Positions 17,103 through 25,246 are shown, counted from the first letter of the stretch. The stretch is DNA of 64,000 nt from JAODBQ01 sp047602055 (GCA_047602055.1 JASGIG010000001.1:558001-622000), one strand, 5' to 3'. A program made the numbers and translations. Notes: generated from the letters alone by a model not told the origin.

Positions 17103-17124
17103 ACCTTCAAGTCGACCTGAAGGT
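17103..17124 (-). promoter_or_regulatory. MerR-type operator
   Basis: A near-perfect 22-bp dyad runs ACCTTCA...TGAAGGT with central GTCGAC and a single mismatch, immediately preceded (minus strand) by TTGACC as a -35. A dyad lying behind the -35 of the regulator's own promoter is the classic MerR/SoxR layout. It sits 15 nt before the MerR remnant. Confidence 0.65.
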
Positions 17125-17437
17125 CAAGAGGGACAGTCGACCGCTACCTCGAGCGCCGCACAGATCTCGGCCATCCGTTGGTCGCCAAGCCGGCCGAGCC
17201 GCTCCACGAGCGCGCCGATGGAGACGCTCTCGTCGAGTCGAGGTTGACCGCGCTCAGCCTCGGCACCGGATCGATGCCAGGCTCGAGCACGACCTCGCTG
17301 CTGAGGCCGCGGATCGTCGTGGTGCACGGAGCGATCAGCACTCGTCACAACCGCGGGATCGCGGCATCGCGCGGCAGCACGACGACGGGTCGCCGCCCGA
17401 TCTCGGGCGGCTCGCACCACCACAGCTCGCCGCGCAA
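17124..17437 (-). pseudogene. MazF/PemK-type toxin pseudogene
   Basis: The reading frame gives RGELWWCEPPEIGRRPVVVL, then PRDAAIPRL, an in-frame TGA, RVLIAPCTTTIRGLSSEVVL, then EPGIDPVPRLSAVNLDS. After a frame change near 17235 it ends with ESVSIGALVERLGRLGDQRM and AEICAALEVAVDCPS. These match MazF-family landmarks: the N-terminal RGEhWW, the RPVVVL strand, and the NLD...h..L region. Two independent lesions (TGA for an expected CGA arginine, and a missing base) argue for real decay. MazF toxins are mRNA endoribonucleases. It starts at a TTG 11 nt after the antitoxin stop. Confidence 0.75.
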
Positions 17438-17448
17438 CGGCAGCGCCG

Positions 17449-17691
17449 TCAGCTCACCGCAGCCGCAGCTCGGAACGAGGCGAGGTCACCCCACCCGTCC
17501 GGCTCGTCGAGCGGTTGACGGTCGTACGCCTCGTGCTCGGCGTCGAGCTCGCCAGCGCGGTGACGGAGCACGGACGATCGCAACGCGTCGTCGAGCAGCG
17601 CTGAGTCAGGCAGGTCACCGCTGACCCGACGGGCGTGATCCAGCAGGCCCTCGTCGACGGTGGTGCTGACCCGGACAGCGACTCATGCCAC
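17449..17691 (-). pseudogene. Cognate antitoxin of the MazF-type toxin, TGA at codon 3
   Basis: The frame from GTG 17691 reads VA, TGA, then VAVRVSTTVDEGLLDHAR and SALLDDALRSSVLRH, ending FRAAAAVS at 17449. It has 80 sense codons, the size and acidic C-terminus expected of a MazE/VapB-type antitoxin. The third codon, TGA, differs from CGA by one transition. It lies directly upstream of the toxin remnant in the usual antitoxin-toxin order. Initiation downstream of the stop is possible but no good start codon exists nearby. Confidence 0.65.
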
Positions 17692-17750
17692 GAGCACGCC
17701 ACCCATGTGCGCTCCGGCGACGCAGCGTCCGTCCGCATGTCCAGCCGGAA

Positions 17751-17768
17751 TCTGTTCGCTCGAACAGA
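17751..17768. repeat. Palindrome family D, copy 1
   Basis: The sequence TCTGTTCGCTCGAACAGA is a perfect 8-bp-arm palindrome with a CT centre, between the antitoxin start and the deaminase stop. The same palindrome recurs twice at 48456-48500. It could be an operator of the toxin-antitoxin promoter, 60 nt upstream of the antitoxin start, or a dispersed repeat. Confidence 0.6.
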
Positions 17769-17787
17769 CCGCCCATCGGCGGAGACG

Positions 17788-19155
17788 TCAGCCGAGCTGC
17801 TGGATCCTTGCGGCGTGGTCGGCGTGGGCGCGCAGGATGTGGGGAAGGTCGGGGTGGACGACGTCGCCGTCGCGGACGACGAAGCGACCGTGGACGATCG
17901 TGTGCCACGCCGCCGCCGGGCCGCAGCGCATCCACGCCTCGACCGGGTCGGCGACCGCGCCGGAGAACGACGGGCCGGTCAGCCGCCACACGGCCAGATC
18001 GGCGACCGCGCCGGGGACGAGGACGCCGAGCTCGCCGCTGCGCCCGAGGCACGCCGCGCCGTCGAGCGTGGCCATCTCCAGCGCGCTACGCGCCGTCGAC
18101 GACGCCGCCCCGTCGCGCAGCTTGGCGAGCAGCATCGCCTGGCGGGCCTCCAGCCACAGCGAGGCGCTGTCGGCCGACGACGAGCCGTCGACGCCGAGGC
18201 CGACGTGCACGCCGGCGGCGCGCATCGCCGTCACCGGGGCGATCCCCGACGACAGGATCAGGTTGCTGCTCGGGCAGTGGGCGACGCCGATCCGTGCGGC
18301 GCCGAGCCGCACCACCTCGGCGTCGTTCGGCATCACGCAGTGCGCCACCCACGTCCGGTCCGTGCACCACCCGGTCCGCTCCAGGTACTCCATCGGCCGG
18401 CAGCCGAACGTCGCCAGCGAGAACGCGTCGTCCTCGGCGTTCTCGGCGAAGTGGGTGTGCAGGCGCACGCCGAGCCGGGCGGCCAGCTCGGCAGATCGCA
18501 CCATCAGATCCTCGGTGACGCTGAACGGGCTGCACGGCGCGAGGGCGATGCGGACCATCGCCCCGTGCTCGGGGTCGTGGTGGGCGGCGACCGCGGCCTC
18601 GCTGGCGGCCAGGATCTCGTCGTCGTCGGCCACGACGTCGTCGGGCGGCAGGCCGCCGTCCTTGACGCTCAACGACATCGAGCCGCGCGTCGGGTGGAAG
18701 CGCACCCCCAGCTCGCGAGCCGCGGCGATCTCGGCGCCGAGCAGGTCGCCGGCGCCGTGCGGGTGGACGTAGAGGTGGTCGGTCGACGTCGTGCACCCGC
18801 TCAGAGCCAGCTCGGCGAGGCCGACGAACGCGCTGGCGTAGACGGCCTCCTCGTCGAGGCCGCGCCACAGCGGGTACAGCGACTGCAGCCAGCCGAACAG
18901 CGGCTTGTCGGTCATCGGGGGGTAGGCCCGGGTGAGGTTCTGGTACAGGTGGTGGTGGGTGTTGACCAGCCCGGGCGTCACCAGGCAGTCGGCGACGTCG
19001 ACCACCTCGGCGGCCGCCGGCGGCTCCTCGGTCGCCGAGCCGACGGCTTGCACGAGCCCGCCGGTGACGGCCACCCACCCGCCAGGCAGCTCGCGCCGTG
19101 CCCCGTCCATCGTCGCCACCAGGCGGGCATTGCGCAACAACAGGTCAGCCGACAC
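17788..19155 (-). CDS. 8-oxoguanine deaminase-like amidohydrolase
   Basis: This 455-residue cyclic amidohydrolase of the AtzB/TrzN/guanine-deaminase-like group has the metal motif NTHHHLYQNLTRAYP near residue 65 (typical of 8-oxoguanine deaminases), TSTDHLYVHP, HTHFAENAEDD, VAHCVMPND and GLGVDGSSSAD (metal Asp). It would convert 8-oxoguanine to uric acid and ammonia in purine salvage or nitrogen scavenging. Related enzymes act on s-triazines or hydroxydechloroatrazine, so the substrate is probable rather than certain. The GTG at 19155 gives the conserved N-terminal LLLRNARLVATMD; longer starts run into repeat copy 3. Confidence 0.88.
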   Translation of the reverse strand: MSADLLLRNARLVATMDGARRELPGGWVAVTGGLVQAVGSATEEPPAAAEVVDVADCLVTPGLVNTHHHLYQNLTRAYPPMTDKPLFGWLQSLYPLWRGLDEEAVYASAFVGLAELALSGCTTSTDHLYVHPHGAGDLLGAEIAAARELGVRFHPTRGSMSLSVKDGGLPPDDVVADDDEILAASEAAVAAHHDPEHGAMVRIALAPCSPFSVTEDLMVRSAELAARLGVRLHTHFAENAEDDAFSLATFGCRPMEYLERTGWCTDRTWVAHCVMPNDAEVVRLGAARIGVAHCPSSNLILSSGIAPVTAMRAAGVHVGLGVDGSSSADSASLWLEARQAMLLAKLRDGAASSTARSALEMATLDGAACLGRSGELGVLVPGAVADLAVWRLTGPSFSGAVADPVEAWMRCGPAAAWHTIVHGRFVVRDGDVVHPDLPHILRAHADHAARIQQLG

Positions 19156-19177
19156 GAGTGAACCTCCAACATGACGA

Positions 19178-19260
19178 GCGGCGAGCGGCGAGCGCCGAAG
19201 CGAAGCGGAGGCGGCGAGCACGGCAGGCGCAGGGAGCAGCTTGGCTGCGACCGGAGCACG
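19178..19260 (-). repeat. 3'-end dispersed repeat, copy 3
   Basis: On the minus strand it starts immediately after the stop of the small membrane protein (TGA, then CGTGCTCCGGTCGCAGCC). It retains the GCAGC-CAA-GCTGC hairpin and ends in tandem CTCGCCGCTCGCCG. It lies just before the deaminase start. Confidence 0.85.
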
Positions 19261-19416
19261 TCAAAGGTTCAGCTCGAGCAGTTCGCTGCCCTCGTTGCGG
19301 TCCTCGCCGTCCTTGTTGAGGAGCCAGCCGAGCGCCGCGGCGATGGCCGCCGAACCGAGACACGTGACGATCGGGAACACCACCAGCACGAGCAGGACGA
19401 TCACGACACCGGGCAC
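19261..19416 (-). CDS. Small single-span membrane protein
   Basis: This 51-residue protein starts VPGVVIVLLVLVVFPIVTCL, continues GSAAIAAALGWLLNKDGEDR and ends ELLELNL. It has one transmembrane helix (about 3-31) followed by a short acidic tail. No family is recognised. It begins 10 nt after ridA on the same strand, so it is probably in the same transcript, and its stop is immediately followed by dispersed repeat copy 3. High third-position GC and tight spacing support it as a gene. Confidence 0.6.
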   Translation of the reverse strand: MPGVVIVLLVLVVFPIVTCLGSAAIAAALGWLLNKDGEDRNEGSELLELNL

Positions 19417-19426
19417 GGCGGCAACC

Positions 19427-19783
19427 CTAGTTGCCAGCCGGCTTGAGAGCCCAGGCCTCGATCTCGACCGCGCCGCCGGCAGGCAGCGCGGCGACGCCGA
19501 TCGTGCTGCGCGCCGGGCGATGGCTGCCGAAGCCGGCGACGTAGGCCTCGTTGAACGTGGCGAACGTGTCCATGTCGGTGAGGAAGCACAGCGTCTTGGC
19601 GACGTCGTCGAGCGAGGCGCCCATCGATGCAAGGTGCGTGGCGAGGTTGGCGACGGCCTGCGCGGTCTGCTCGGCGACGCCCCCTTCGACGATCTTGCCG
19701 TCACGCAGGCCGAGCTGGCCGCTGACGATGATCCAGTCCCCGGCACGGACGACGGGCGAATAGGGGCCGACGGGAGCAGTCAC
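19427..19783 (-). CDS. ridA: RidA family enamine/imine deaminase
   Basis: The product is 118 residues. The family start VGPYSPVVRAGDWIIVSGQL has the substrate-pocket tyrosine. The C-terminal part RPARSTIGVAALPAGGAVEI carries the conserved Arg, and EIEAWALKP is the usual close. RidA hydrolyses reactive 2-aminoacrylate produced by PLP enzymes. The GTG start at 19783 is divergent from the Tat lipoprotein gene. The small membrane gene follows 10 nt downstream. Confidence 0.92.
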   Translation of the reverse strand: MTAPVGPYSPVVRAGDWIIVSGQLGLRDGKIVEGGVAEQTAQAVANLATHLASMGASLDDVAKTLCFLTDMDTFATFNEAYVAGFGSHRPARSTIGVAALPAGGAVEIEAWALKPAGN

Positions 19784-19846
19784 GTCGCCGATCGTAGGTG
19801 ATCGGCGCTGCCCGCCGGACTGGCCGCAGCGCTACCGTCGCTCCAC

Positions 19847-20698
19847 GTGACGCGCACCACCCGCCGGCAGTTCCTGGCGATCGGCGCGGCCGGCGGCGCA
19901 GCGCTCGCTCTCGCTGCCTGTGGCAGCGACTCGACGTCGTCGACGCCCACGTACGACCTCGCCCCGCGCCTCACCGACTCGCCGCTGCTCGTCCCCGGCG
20001 AGAGCCGCATCGCCCTGTCGCTGGTCGCCGAGCAGACGCTGCTGTCGACGGGCCCGGCGACGCTGAAGGTCAAGGTCCTCGACGGCAACGGCACGACCGT
20101 CGCCGAGCAGGCCGCCGACCTGCACGCCACCGGGATCCCCCAGGCGTACTGGCCGCTGCGCTTCACGATCACGACGCCCGGCTTCTACCGGCTGAGCATC
20201 GACGGCGGGAACCCGCAGACCGGCAACTTCGGCGTGTTCGAGACGTCGAAGGTGGCGATGCCCTACATCGGCTCGACGCTGCCGCAGTTCGACACGCCGA
20301 CCGTCGACGACCACCGCGGCGTCGAGCCCTACTGCTCGCTGACGCCGGCGCCGTGCCCGCTGCACGACGTGACGCTCACGCAAGCGCTGGCGTCAGGCAA
20401 GCCGCTGGTGTTCATGGTCGGCACGCCGGCGCACTGCCAGACCGGCGCCTGCGCGCCGGCGCTGGAGTTCCTCGTCGCCAGCCACGACCGTGTCGGCGAC
20501 CAGGCGGTCATGGTCCACGCCGACGTCTTCGCCGACAACGCCGCCACCACGTACGCCCCGATCATCGACGCCCTCGCGCTCGACTACGAGCCCGTCGTCT
20601 ACTTCGCCACGCCCGGTGGCCGGGTCGTCGACCGCCTCGACGGCATCTGGGACCAGACCGAGCTCGACGAGCGCGTCGACGCCCTCCTCGCCCACTGA
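19847..20698 (+). CDS. Tat-exported lipoprotein with thioredoxin-like domain
   Basis: The 283-residue protein has an N-terminus with RRQFLAIGAAGGAALALAAC, a twin-arginine signal ending in lipobox LAAC, so it is exported folded and lipidated. An immunoglobulin-like stretch (about 40-125, RIALSLVAEQ...LKVKVLDGNGTTVAEQA) precedes a C-terminal redoxin-like domain: VFMVGTPAHCQTGACAPALE (two cysteines four apart) and a VYFATPGGRVVDRLDG strand. The Cys-x4-Cys spacing resembles SCO/peroxiredoxin-type redox or copper sites. A role in extracytoplasmic redox is likely but unproven. Confidence 0.75.
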   Translation: MTRTTRRQFLAIGAAGGAALALAACGSDSTSSTPTYDLAPRLTDSPLLVPGESRIALSLVAEQTLLSTGPATLKVKVLDGNGTTVAEQAADLHATGIPQAYWPLRFTITTPGFYRLSIDGGNPQTGNFGVFETSKVAMPYIGSTLPQFDTPTVDDHRGVEPYCSLTPAPCPLHDVTLTQALASGKPLVFMVGTPAHCQTGACAPALEFLVASHDRVGDQAVMVHADVFADNAATTYAPIIDALALDYEPVVYFATPGGRVVDRLDGIWDQTELDERVDALLAH

Positions 20699-20736
20699 GG
20701 CGCTCGCCGGGCGCCGCCCTTCCCCGCCGACCAACG

Positions 20737-20777
20737 CGATTCGAGATGTGCGCACCGGCGGCGCACATCTCACATCG
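20737..20777. repeat. Palindromic repeat family A, copy 2
   Basis: A single hairpin, CGATTCGAGATGTGCGC followed by GCGCACATCTCACATCG, uses the same arms as repeat A1 near 12.6 kb. It lies between convergent genes (Tat lipoprotein and erpA), where it could serve as a bidirectional terminator. Confidence 0.75.
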
Positions 20778-20808
20778 CTCGGACAGCGTCGCTCGACGCG
20801 AGCGTCGA

Positions 20809-21141
20809 CTACGAGAACGACTGGCCGCAACCGCAGGTGCGCGTCGCGTTCGGGTTGGTGATCGCGAAACCAGCCTGGTTGAGGCCGTCCTTGTAGTCGA
20901 GCGTGGCACCCTCGAGCAGCTGTGCCGAGGCCGGGTCGACCACGACCTGGACCTGCTGGTTGGCCTGACCGAACGTGGCCTGCTCGTCGTCGCTGGCGAT
21001 GTCGCCGTCGAAGAACATCTCGTACGAGAAGCCACTGCAGCCGCCAGGGCGGACCGCGACGCGCAGCGCCAGGTCGGTGGCGCCCTCGGCCTCCAGCAGC
21101 TCCTTGACCTTGCTGGCGGCGGAATCGGTGAGCGTGATCAC
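20809..21141 (-). CDS. A-type iron-sulfur carrier (ErpA/IscA/HesB)
   Basis: This 110-residue HesB-fold protein has the three cluster-binding cysteines: RPGGCSGFSYEM and the C-terminal TCGCGQSF (CxC). It delivers [4Fe-4S] or [2Fe-2S] clusters to apo-enzymes. The neighbouring divergent gene encodes Mrp, a second Fe-S carrier, which supports a shared assembly role. GTG at 21141 gives the usual start ITLTDSAASKVKELL. Confidence 0.93.
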   Translation of the reverse strand: MITLTDSAASKVKELLEAEGATDLALRVAVRPGGCSGFSYEMFFDGDIASDDEQATFGQANQQVQVVVDPASAQLLEGATLDYKDGLNQAGFAITNPNATRTCGCGQSFS

Positions 21142-21208
21142 GTTGGCGTCTCCTTCTCGGCGGACTTGCCGTCCAGTGTACCGACCGCTCTCCCGTAGCA
21201 TCGATGGG

Positions 21209-22462
21209 GTGAATCCCCAGGCTGCACCCGGTGTGCCGCCTCCCAGCGTGGAGGACGTCACCGAGCTGTTGCGGTCCGTCGTGGATCCGGAGCTGGGCGC
21301 CGACATCGTCTCGCTCGGGATGGTCGACGGGATCACGGTCTCCGACGGCGGCGACGTCAGCGTCGGCGTCAAGCTCACCATCGGCGGGTGCCCGCTGCGC
21401 GGCCAGATCCGCAAGGACGTCGAGACCCGCGTCGCCGTCCACCCGGGCGTGCGCGACGTGCGGATCGAGTGGGGCGAGATGACCAGCGACGAGCGCAGCG
21501 ACGTGATGCTCAAGGCCCGCTGGAACGCCCGGGAGAAGGCGCCTGACAACGAGGTCCCGACGTCGGCGCGGATCCTCGCCGTCGCCAGCGGCAAGGGCGG
21601 CGTCGGCAAGAGCTCGGTCACCGTCAACGTCGCCAGTGCCGTCGCAGCCAAGGGCTACACGGTCGGCGTGCTCGACGCCGACATCTGGGGCTTCTCCGTC
21701 CCTCGCCTGCTGGGCATCGACGAGCGCCTCGAGGCACAGCCGGTCGAGGGCTCCGACAAGCCGAAGATCATCCCCAACGAGCGCTGCGTCGGCGACGGGC
21801 TGCTCAAGGTGGTCAGCACCGGGTTCATGGTCGACGAGGACACCGCGCTGATGTGGCGCGGCCTGATGCTGACCAAGGCCGTCGAGCAGTTCCTGCGCGA
21901 CGTGCGCTGGGGCGAGCTCGACTACCTGTTCATCGACATGCCGCCCGGCACCGGCGACGTGCAGATGGGCCTGGCTCGGCTGCTGCCGCGCACCGACCTG
22001 CTGATCGTCACCACACCGAACCTGGCGGCGCAGAAGGTCGCCGCCCGCGCCGCCGACATGGCCCGGCGCAGCTTCCTGCGCGTCGCCGGCGTCATCGAGA
22101 ACATGAGCGCGTTCGTCTGCGACCACGGCGAGTCGTACGCGCTGTTCGGCGCCGGCGGCGGCCAGCTGCTCGCCGACGAGCTCGGCGTCGAGCTGCTCGG
22201 CCAGGTGCCGTTGGAGCCGCAGGTGGCCGCTGGCGGCGACGCCGGCGAGCCCGTCGCCCTCCACGGCCACGGCTCCGCCGCGGAGGCGTTCCGGGCGATC
22301 GCCGAGCGGATTGTCACCGACGTCGCCCCGGCGGTGAACATGGCCGGCTGCTCGGCCCGGGTGCTCTCGGAGATGGTCGCCGCGCTGGAGCTGGGCGAGC
22401 AACCCGAGACGGTCACGCCGGTGACGCTCGCCCGCCCGTCGCGGACCAGCCCGGCCACCTGA
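21209..22462 (+). CDS. mrp: Mrp/NBP35-family Fe-S carrier ATPase with MIP18 domain
   Basis: The protein is 417 residues. Residues 14-90 form the MIP18/DUF59 domain (VTELLRSVVDPELGADIVSL). The P-loop ATPase follows with a deviant Walker A, SGKGGVGKSS (about 127-136), DADIWGFSVPRLLG, IDMPPGTGDVQMGLARLL and IENMSAFVCDHG. Mrp proteins bind and transfer [4Fe-4S] clusters. In many homologues the cluster motif is CxxC; here the segment FVCDHGESYALFG has only the first cysteine, so cluster binding may use other ligands. It is divergent from the IscA-type gene. GTG 21209 is the nearest start ahead of the MIP18 domain. Confidence 0.92.
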   Translation: MNPQAAPGVPPPSVEDVTELLRSVVDPELGADIVSLGMVDGITVSDGGDVSVGVKLTIGGCPLRGQIRKDVETRVAVHPGVRDVRIEWGEMTSDERSDVMLKARWNAREKAPDNEVPTSARILAVASGKGGVGKSSVTVNVASAVAAKGYTVGVLDADIWGFSVPRLLGIDERLEAQPVEGSDKPKIIPNERCVGDGLLKVVSTGFMVDEDTALMWRGLMLTKAVEQFLRDVRWGELDYLFIDMPPGTGDVQMGLARLLPRTDLLIVTTPNLAAQKVAARAADMARRSFLRVAGVIENMSAFVCDHGESYALFGAGGGQLLADELGVELLGQVPLEPQVAAGGDAGEPVALHGHGSAAEAFRAIAERIVTDVAPAVNMAGCSARVLSEMVAALELGEQPETVTPVTLARPSRTSPAT

Positions 22463-22514
22463 CCGCGGCGGCGCAACGTCGGCACGGCGGCGCCGTCGCC
22501 GTAACGTCGGCACC

Positions 22515-23750
22515 GTGACGGACACGACCAACCAGCCCGACGGGCGTGCCTACGGGCGCATCGCAGGAACCCACGACCCGGAGCTGACCGACGTCGCCGC
22601 CGGCACACCGGCCGGCGAGCTGCTGCGCCGCTACTGGCACCCCGTGGCCCGCTCGACCGAGGCCACGTCGAGGCCACGCGAGGTGCGGCTGCTCGGCGAA
22701 GACCTGGTCCTGTACCGCTCGCTCGACGGCGAGGCGGGCCTGCTGACGCCACGCTGCTGCCACCGCGGCACGACGCTGTACTTCGGCAAGGTCGAGAACG
22801 ACGGCATCCGCTGCCCCTACCATGGCTGGCTGTTCGCCGCCGACGGTCACTGCCTCGACCAGCCCTGCGAACCCGACCGTGGCCGCAACCGGGAGTCGTA
22901 CCGCCAGCCGTGGTACCCCGTCGTCGAGTACCACGGCCTGGTGTTCGCCTACCTCGGTCCGGCCGACCGCCAGCCGGTGTTCCCGCGCTACGACATCTTC
23001 GAGGACCTCGGTGACGACGAGGAGATCGTGATCGTCGACCACTTCGCGTTCGGCGGCCCGACCGACGCCCCGTGCAACTGGTTCCAGACGCACGAGAACG
23101 CGATGGACCCGTACCACGTGTTCATCCTCCACAACGCGATCAGCGGCCACCAGTTCGACCCGCGCCTCGACATCTGGCCGCGCATCGACTGGCATCGCCA
23201 CGAGCTCGGCGTCGTCGCCTGCCAGGACCGCGACCTGCCCGACGGGACGACGCTGCACCGGGTGACCGAGGTGCGGATGCCGACGATGCGGGTGATCCCG
23301 ACGCCGACGCTGAGCGTCCTCGGCAAGACGAACAACCTGTCATGGGCGGTGCCGATCGACGAGACGCACACCCGCGTGTACGCGATGCTCCGCAAGCGCC
23401 GGGACCAGCCGGCGCAAGGGTTGCCCGTCTACGACGGCACGCGCACCTGGTTCGACCTCGCCGAGGAGGAGCACCAGCGCTTCCCCGGCGACTACGAGAC
23501 CCAGGTCGGACAGGGCCCGATCACGCTGCACTCCGACGAGCACCTGGCCAGCAGCGACCGTGGCGTGTCGATCGTCCGCCGCCAGTTCCGCGAGCAGGTC
23601 AGCCGCGTCGCCGATGGTCTCGACCCGGTCGGGGTGACGTTCGATCCCGCCGCGGCGGTGCAGTCGGTGATCGCCGGCAACTACATCGTCGGCCCGGACA
23701 CCGACCTCACGACCGTCCCGTTCGCCAGCTCCCTGCAACGTCACCACTGA
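22515..23750 (+). CDS. Rieske non-heme iron oxygenase, large subunit type
   Basis: This 411-residue protein has an N-terminal Rieske domain with the [2Fe-2S] ligands Cys81, His83 (RCCHRGTTL), Cys100 and His103 (CPYHGW). The C-terminal catalytic domain has the NWFQTHENAMDPYHVFILH segment, where the two histidines and an acidic residue bind mononuclear iron. Such enzymes dihydroxylate, demethylate or monooxygenate aromatic or other hydrophobic compounds and need a reductase partner, which is not encoded nearby. The substrate is unknown. The start is GTG 22515, 50 nt after mrp. Confidence 0.9.
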   Translation: MTDTTNQPDGRAYGRIAGTHDPELTDVAAGTPAGELLRRYWHPVARSTEATSRPREVRLLGEDLVLYRSLDGEAGLLTPRCCHRGTTLYFGKVENDGIRCPYHGWLFAADGHCLDQPCEPDRGRNRESYRQPWYPVVEYHGLVFAYLGPADRQPVFPRYDIFEDLGDDEEIVIVDHFAFGGPTDAPCNWFQTHENAMDPYHVFILHNAISGHQFDPRLDIWPRIDWHRHELGVVACQDRDLPDGTTLHRVTEVRMPTMRVIPTPTLSVLGKTNNLSWAVPIDETHTRVYAMLRKRRDQPAQGLPVYDGTRTWFDLAEEEHQRFPGDYETQVGQGPITLHSDEHLASSDRGVSIVRRQFREQVSRVADGLDPVGVTFDPAAAVQSVIAGNYIVGPDTDLTTVPFASSLQRHH

Positions 23751-23757
23751 CGCAGGT

Positions 23758-23833
23758 CGGCGAGCACCGAAGCGCTGCGGAGGCGGCGAGCACGGTCGGC
23801 GCAGGGAGCAGCTTCGCTGCGACCGAAGCTCGA
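23758..23833 (-). repeat. 3'-end dispersed repeat, copy 4
   Basis: On the minus strand it begins 6-8 nt after the NUDIX stop: CGAGCTTCGGTCGCAGCG, mini-hairpin GCAGC-GAA-GCTGC, CCGTGCTCGCCGCC, CCGCAGCGCTTCGG, GTGCTCGCC. The loop differs from other copies (GAA for CAA) while the stem is kept. The Rieske gene ends convergently on the other side. Confidence 0.85.
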
Positions 23834-23839
23834 GACGAG

Positions 23840-24586
23840 CTAGTCCAGCAGGTCGTAGTCCTCGTCGCCGGGCATGGCGATGCCGGCCATCTTGCCGTCG
23901 ACGAAGCGGATCTTCGGCAGGATCACCGGCGGCTCGCCGATGGCGCGACCGGCGGCCAGCGCTTCCTCGGCCGACGCGTGCTGAGCGAGGAACTCGAGCG
24001 TGGCGATCGTCGGCGGCATCAGCCCCATGTCGCCGGCGCGGCCACGAGCGAGCGCGTCGGCGGGGCGGACCCACTCGCTGGCGACGGTCTCGCCGTCGTC
24101 GTGAGTGTGTGCCTGACCCGCCGGCGACACGGCGAGGAAGAAGCGGGTGTCGAACCGCCGCGCCCCCTCGCCCTTCGGGGTGATCCAGTGGGCGACGTAC
24201 GCCATGCGGTCGGTGGCCAGGCGCAACCCGTGCTCGTCGCAGAGGTCGTGGATGCTCAGCGTCCCGTCGTGGACGGCCTCGCGGTGGCCGAGCACCGGGT
24301 GCCCGTCGGCGACGAGGCTGCCGTCGGGCTCCTCGACCAGCAGCACACCGGCCTCCTCGTAGCACTCGCGGATCGCGGCGACGAGGTAGCCCTCGTGGCC
24401 CTCGCCGTCGGCCTCGTCGACACGCCCGCCCGGGTAGACGTACATCCCGCTGGCGAACACCGCGTTGTTCGTGCGCCGGAGCATGAACACCTCGGGGCCG
24501 CAGTCGGTGTCGCGCAGCAGCATCACGGTGGCCGCAGGGCGGATGGGGACGTCGGCAGTGGAGGCGGTGGCAGCGGGATCGGGCAT
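23840..24586 (-). CDS. NUDIX hydrolase
   Basis: The protein has 248 residues. The Nudix box is GGRVDEADGEGHEGYLVAAI followed by RECYEEAGV, with a slightly long loop between the Gly and the REx2EE helix. An N-terminal strand VMLLRDTDCGPEVFMLRR and a long C-terminal extension (GMAYVAHWITPKGEGARRF, PPTIATLEFL) resemble the NUDT7/NUDT19-like group that acts on CoA derivatives or similar large nucleotides; this is only a resemblance. The start is ATG 24586, divergent from oligoribonuclease by 65 nt. Confidence 0.87.
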   Translation of the reverse strand: MPDPAATASTADVPIRPAATVMLLRDTDCGPEVFMLRRTNNAVFASGMYVYPGGRVDEADGEGHEGYLVAAIRECYEEAGVLLVEEPDGSLVADGHPVLGHREAVHDGTLSIHDLCDEHGLRLATDRMAYVAHWITPKGEGARRFDTRFFLAVSPAGQAHTHDDGETVASEWVRPADALARGRAGDMGLMPPTIATLEFLAQHASAEEALAAGRAIGEPPVILPKIRFVDGKMAGIAMPGDEDYDLLD

Positions 24587-24651
24587 CGGCGGCGACGGTA
24601 CAGCGCCACCGTCACGGCCACCGCAGGCGGCGGTCGCGTAAGGTCCGAAGC

Positions 24652-25242
24652 GTGCTGGCCTGGATGGACCTGGAGATGACCGGGCTCGATCCCGCCCGCC
24701 ACCGCATCGTCGAGATCGCCACGATCATCACCGACGACCAGCTCGAGGTCATCGCCGAAGGCCCGGACCTCGTCGTCCACCAGCCCGAGGGCGTGCTCGC
24801 CGAGATGGACCAGGTGGTCGTCGAGATGCACACCCGCAGCGGGCTGCTCGACGCGATCCGTGCGTCGACGGTCTCGTCGGAGGAGGCCGGCGCGCAGACC
24901 CTGGCGTTCCTGCGCGAGCACATCGCCGAGCCGCGGACGATTCCGCTGTGCGGCAACTCGATCGGCACGGACCGGCGCTTCCTCGCCGCATGGCTGCCGG
25001 AGATCGAGGACTTCCTGCACTACCGCAGCGTGGACGTCAGCTCGATCAAGGAGCTGGCCAAGCGGTGGTACCCGGACCTCAACCGCGGCCGCCCGCACAA
25101 GCAGGGCAGCCACCGGGCGCTCGACGACATCCGCGAGAGCATCGAGGAGTTGCGCTGGTACCGCGAGCGGGTGTTCGTCCGCGAGCTGGCTCCGCTCGAT
25201 GTGACGACAGACACACACACCGCAGCCACCCAAATCGGTTGA
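24652..25242 (+). CDS. orn: Oligoribonuclease
   Basis: This 196-residue DEDDh exonuclease degrades 2-5 nt RNA fragments and linear di-nucleotides such as pGpG. It has Exo I WMDLEMTGLDP, Exo II around LCGNSIGTDRRFL, and Exo III HRALDDIRESIEEL with the catalytic His. Length and motif order are standard. The GTG at 24652 directly precedes LAWMDLEMTG. A GC-rich hairpin follows the stop at 25247-25285. Confidence 0.95.
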   Translation: MLAWMDLEMTGLDPARHRIVEIATIITDDQLEVIAEGPDLVVHQPEGVLAEMDQVVVEMHTRSGLLDAIRASTVSSEEAGAQTLAFLREHIAEPRTIPLCGNSIGTDRRFLAAWLPEIEDFLHYRSVDVSSIKELAKRWYPDLNRGRPHKQGSHRALDDIRESIEELRWYRERVFVRELAPLDVTTDTHTAATQIG

Positions 25243-25246
25243 CGGC

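Noticed and set aside
17683..17685. TGA read as a sense codon in the antitoxin and toxin frames
   Set aside because: TGA is the normal stop of many genes in this window, and no SECIS-like structure or recoding signal is visible. Nonsense mutation is simpler.
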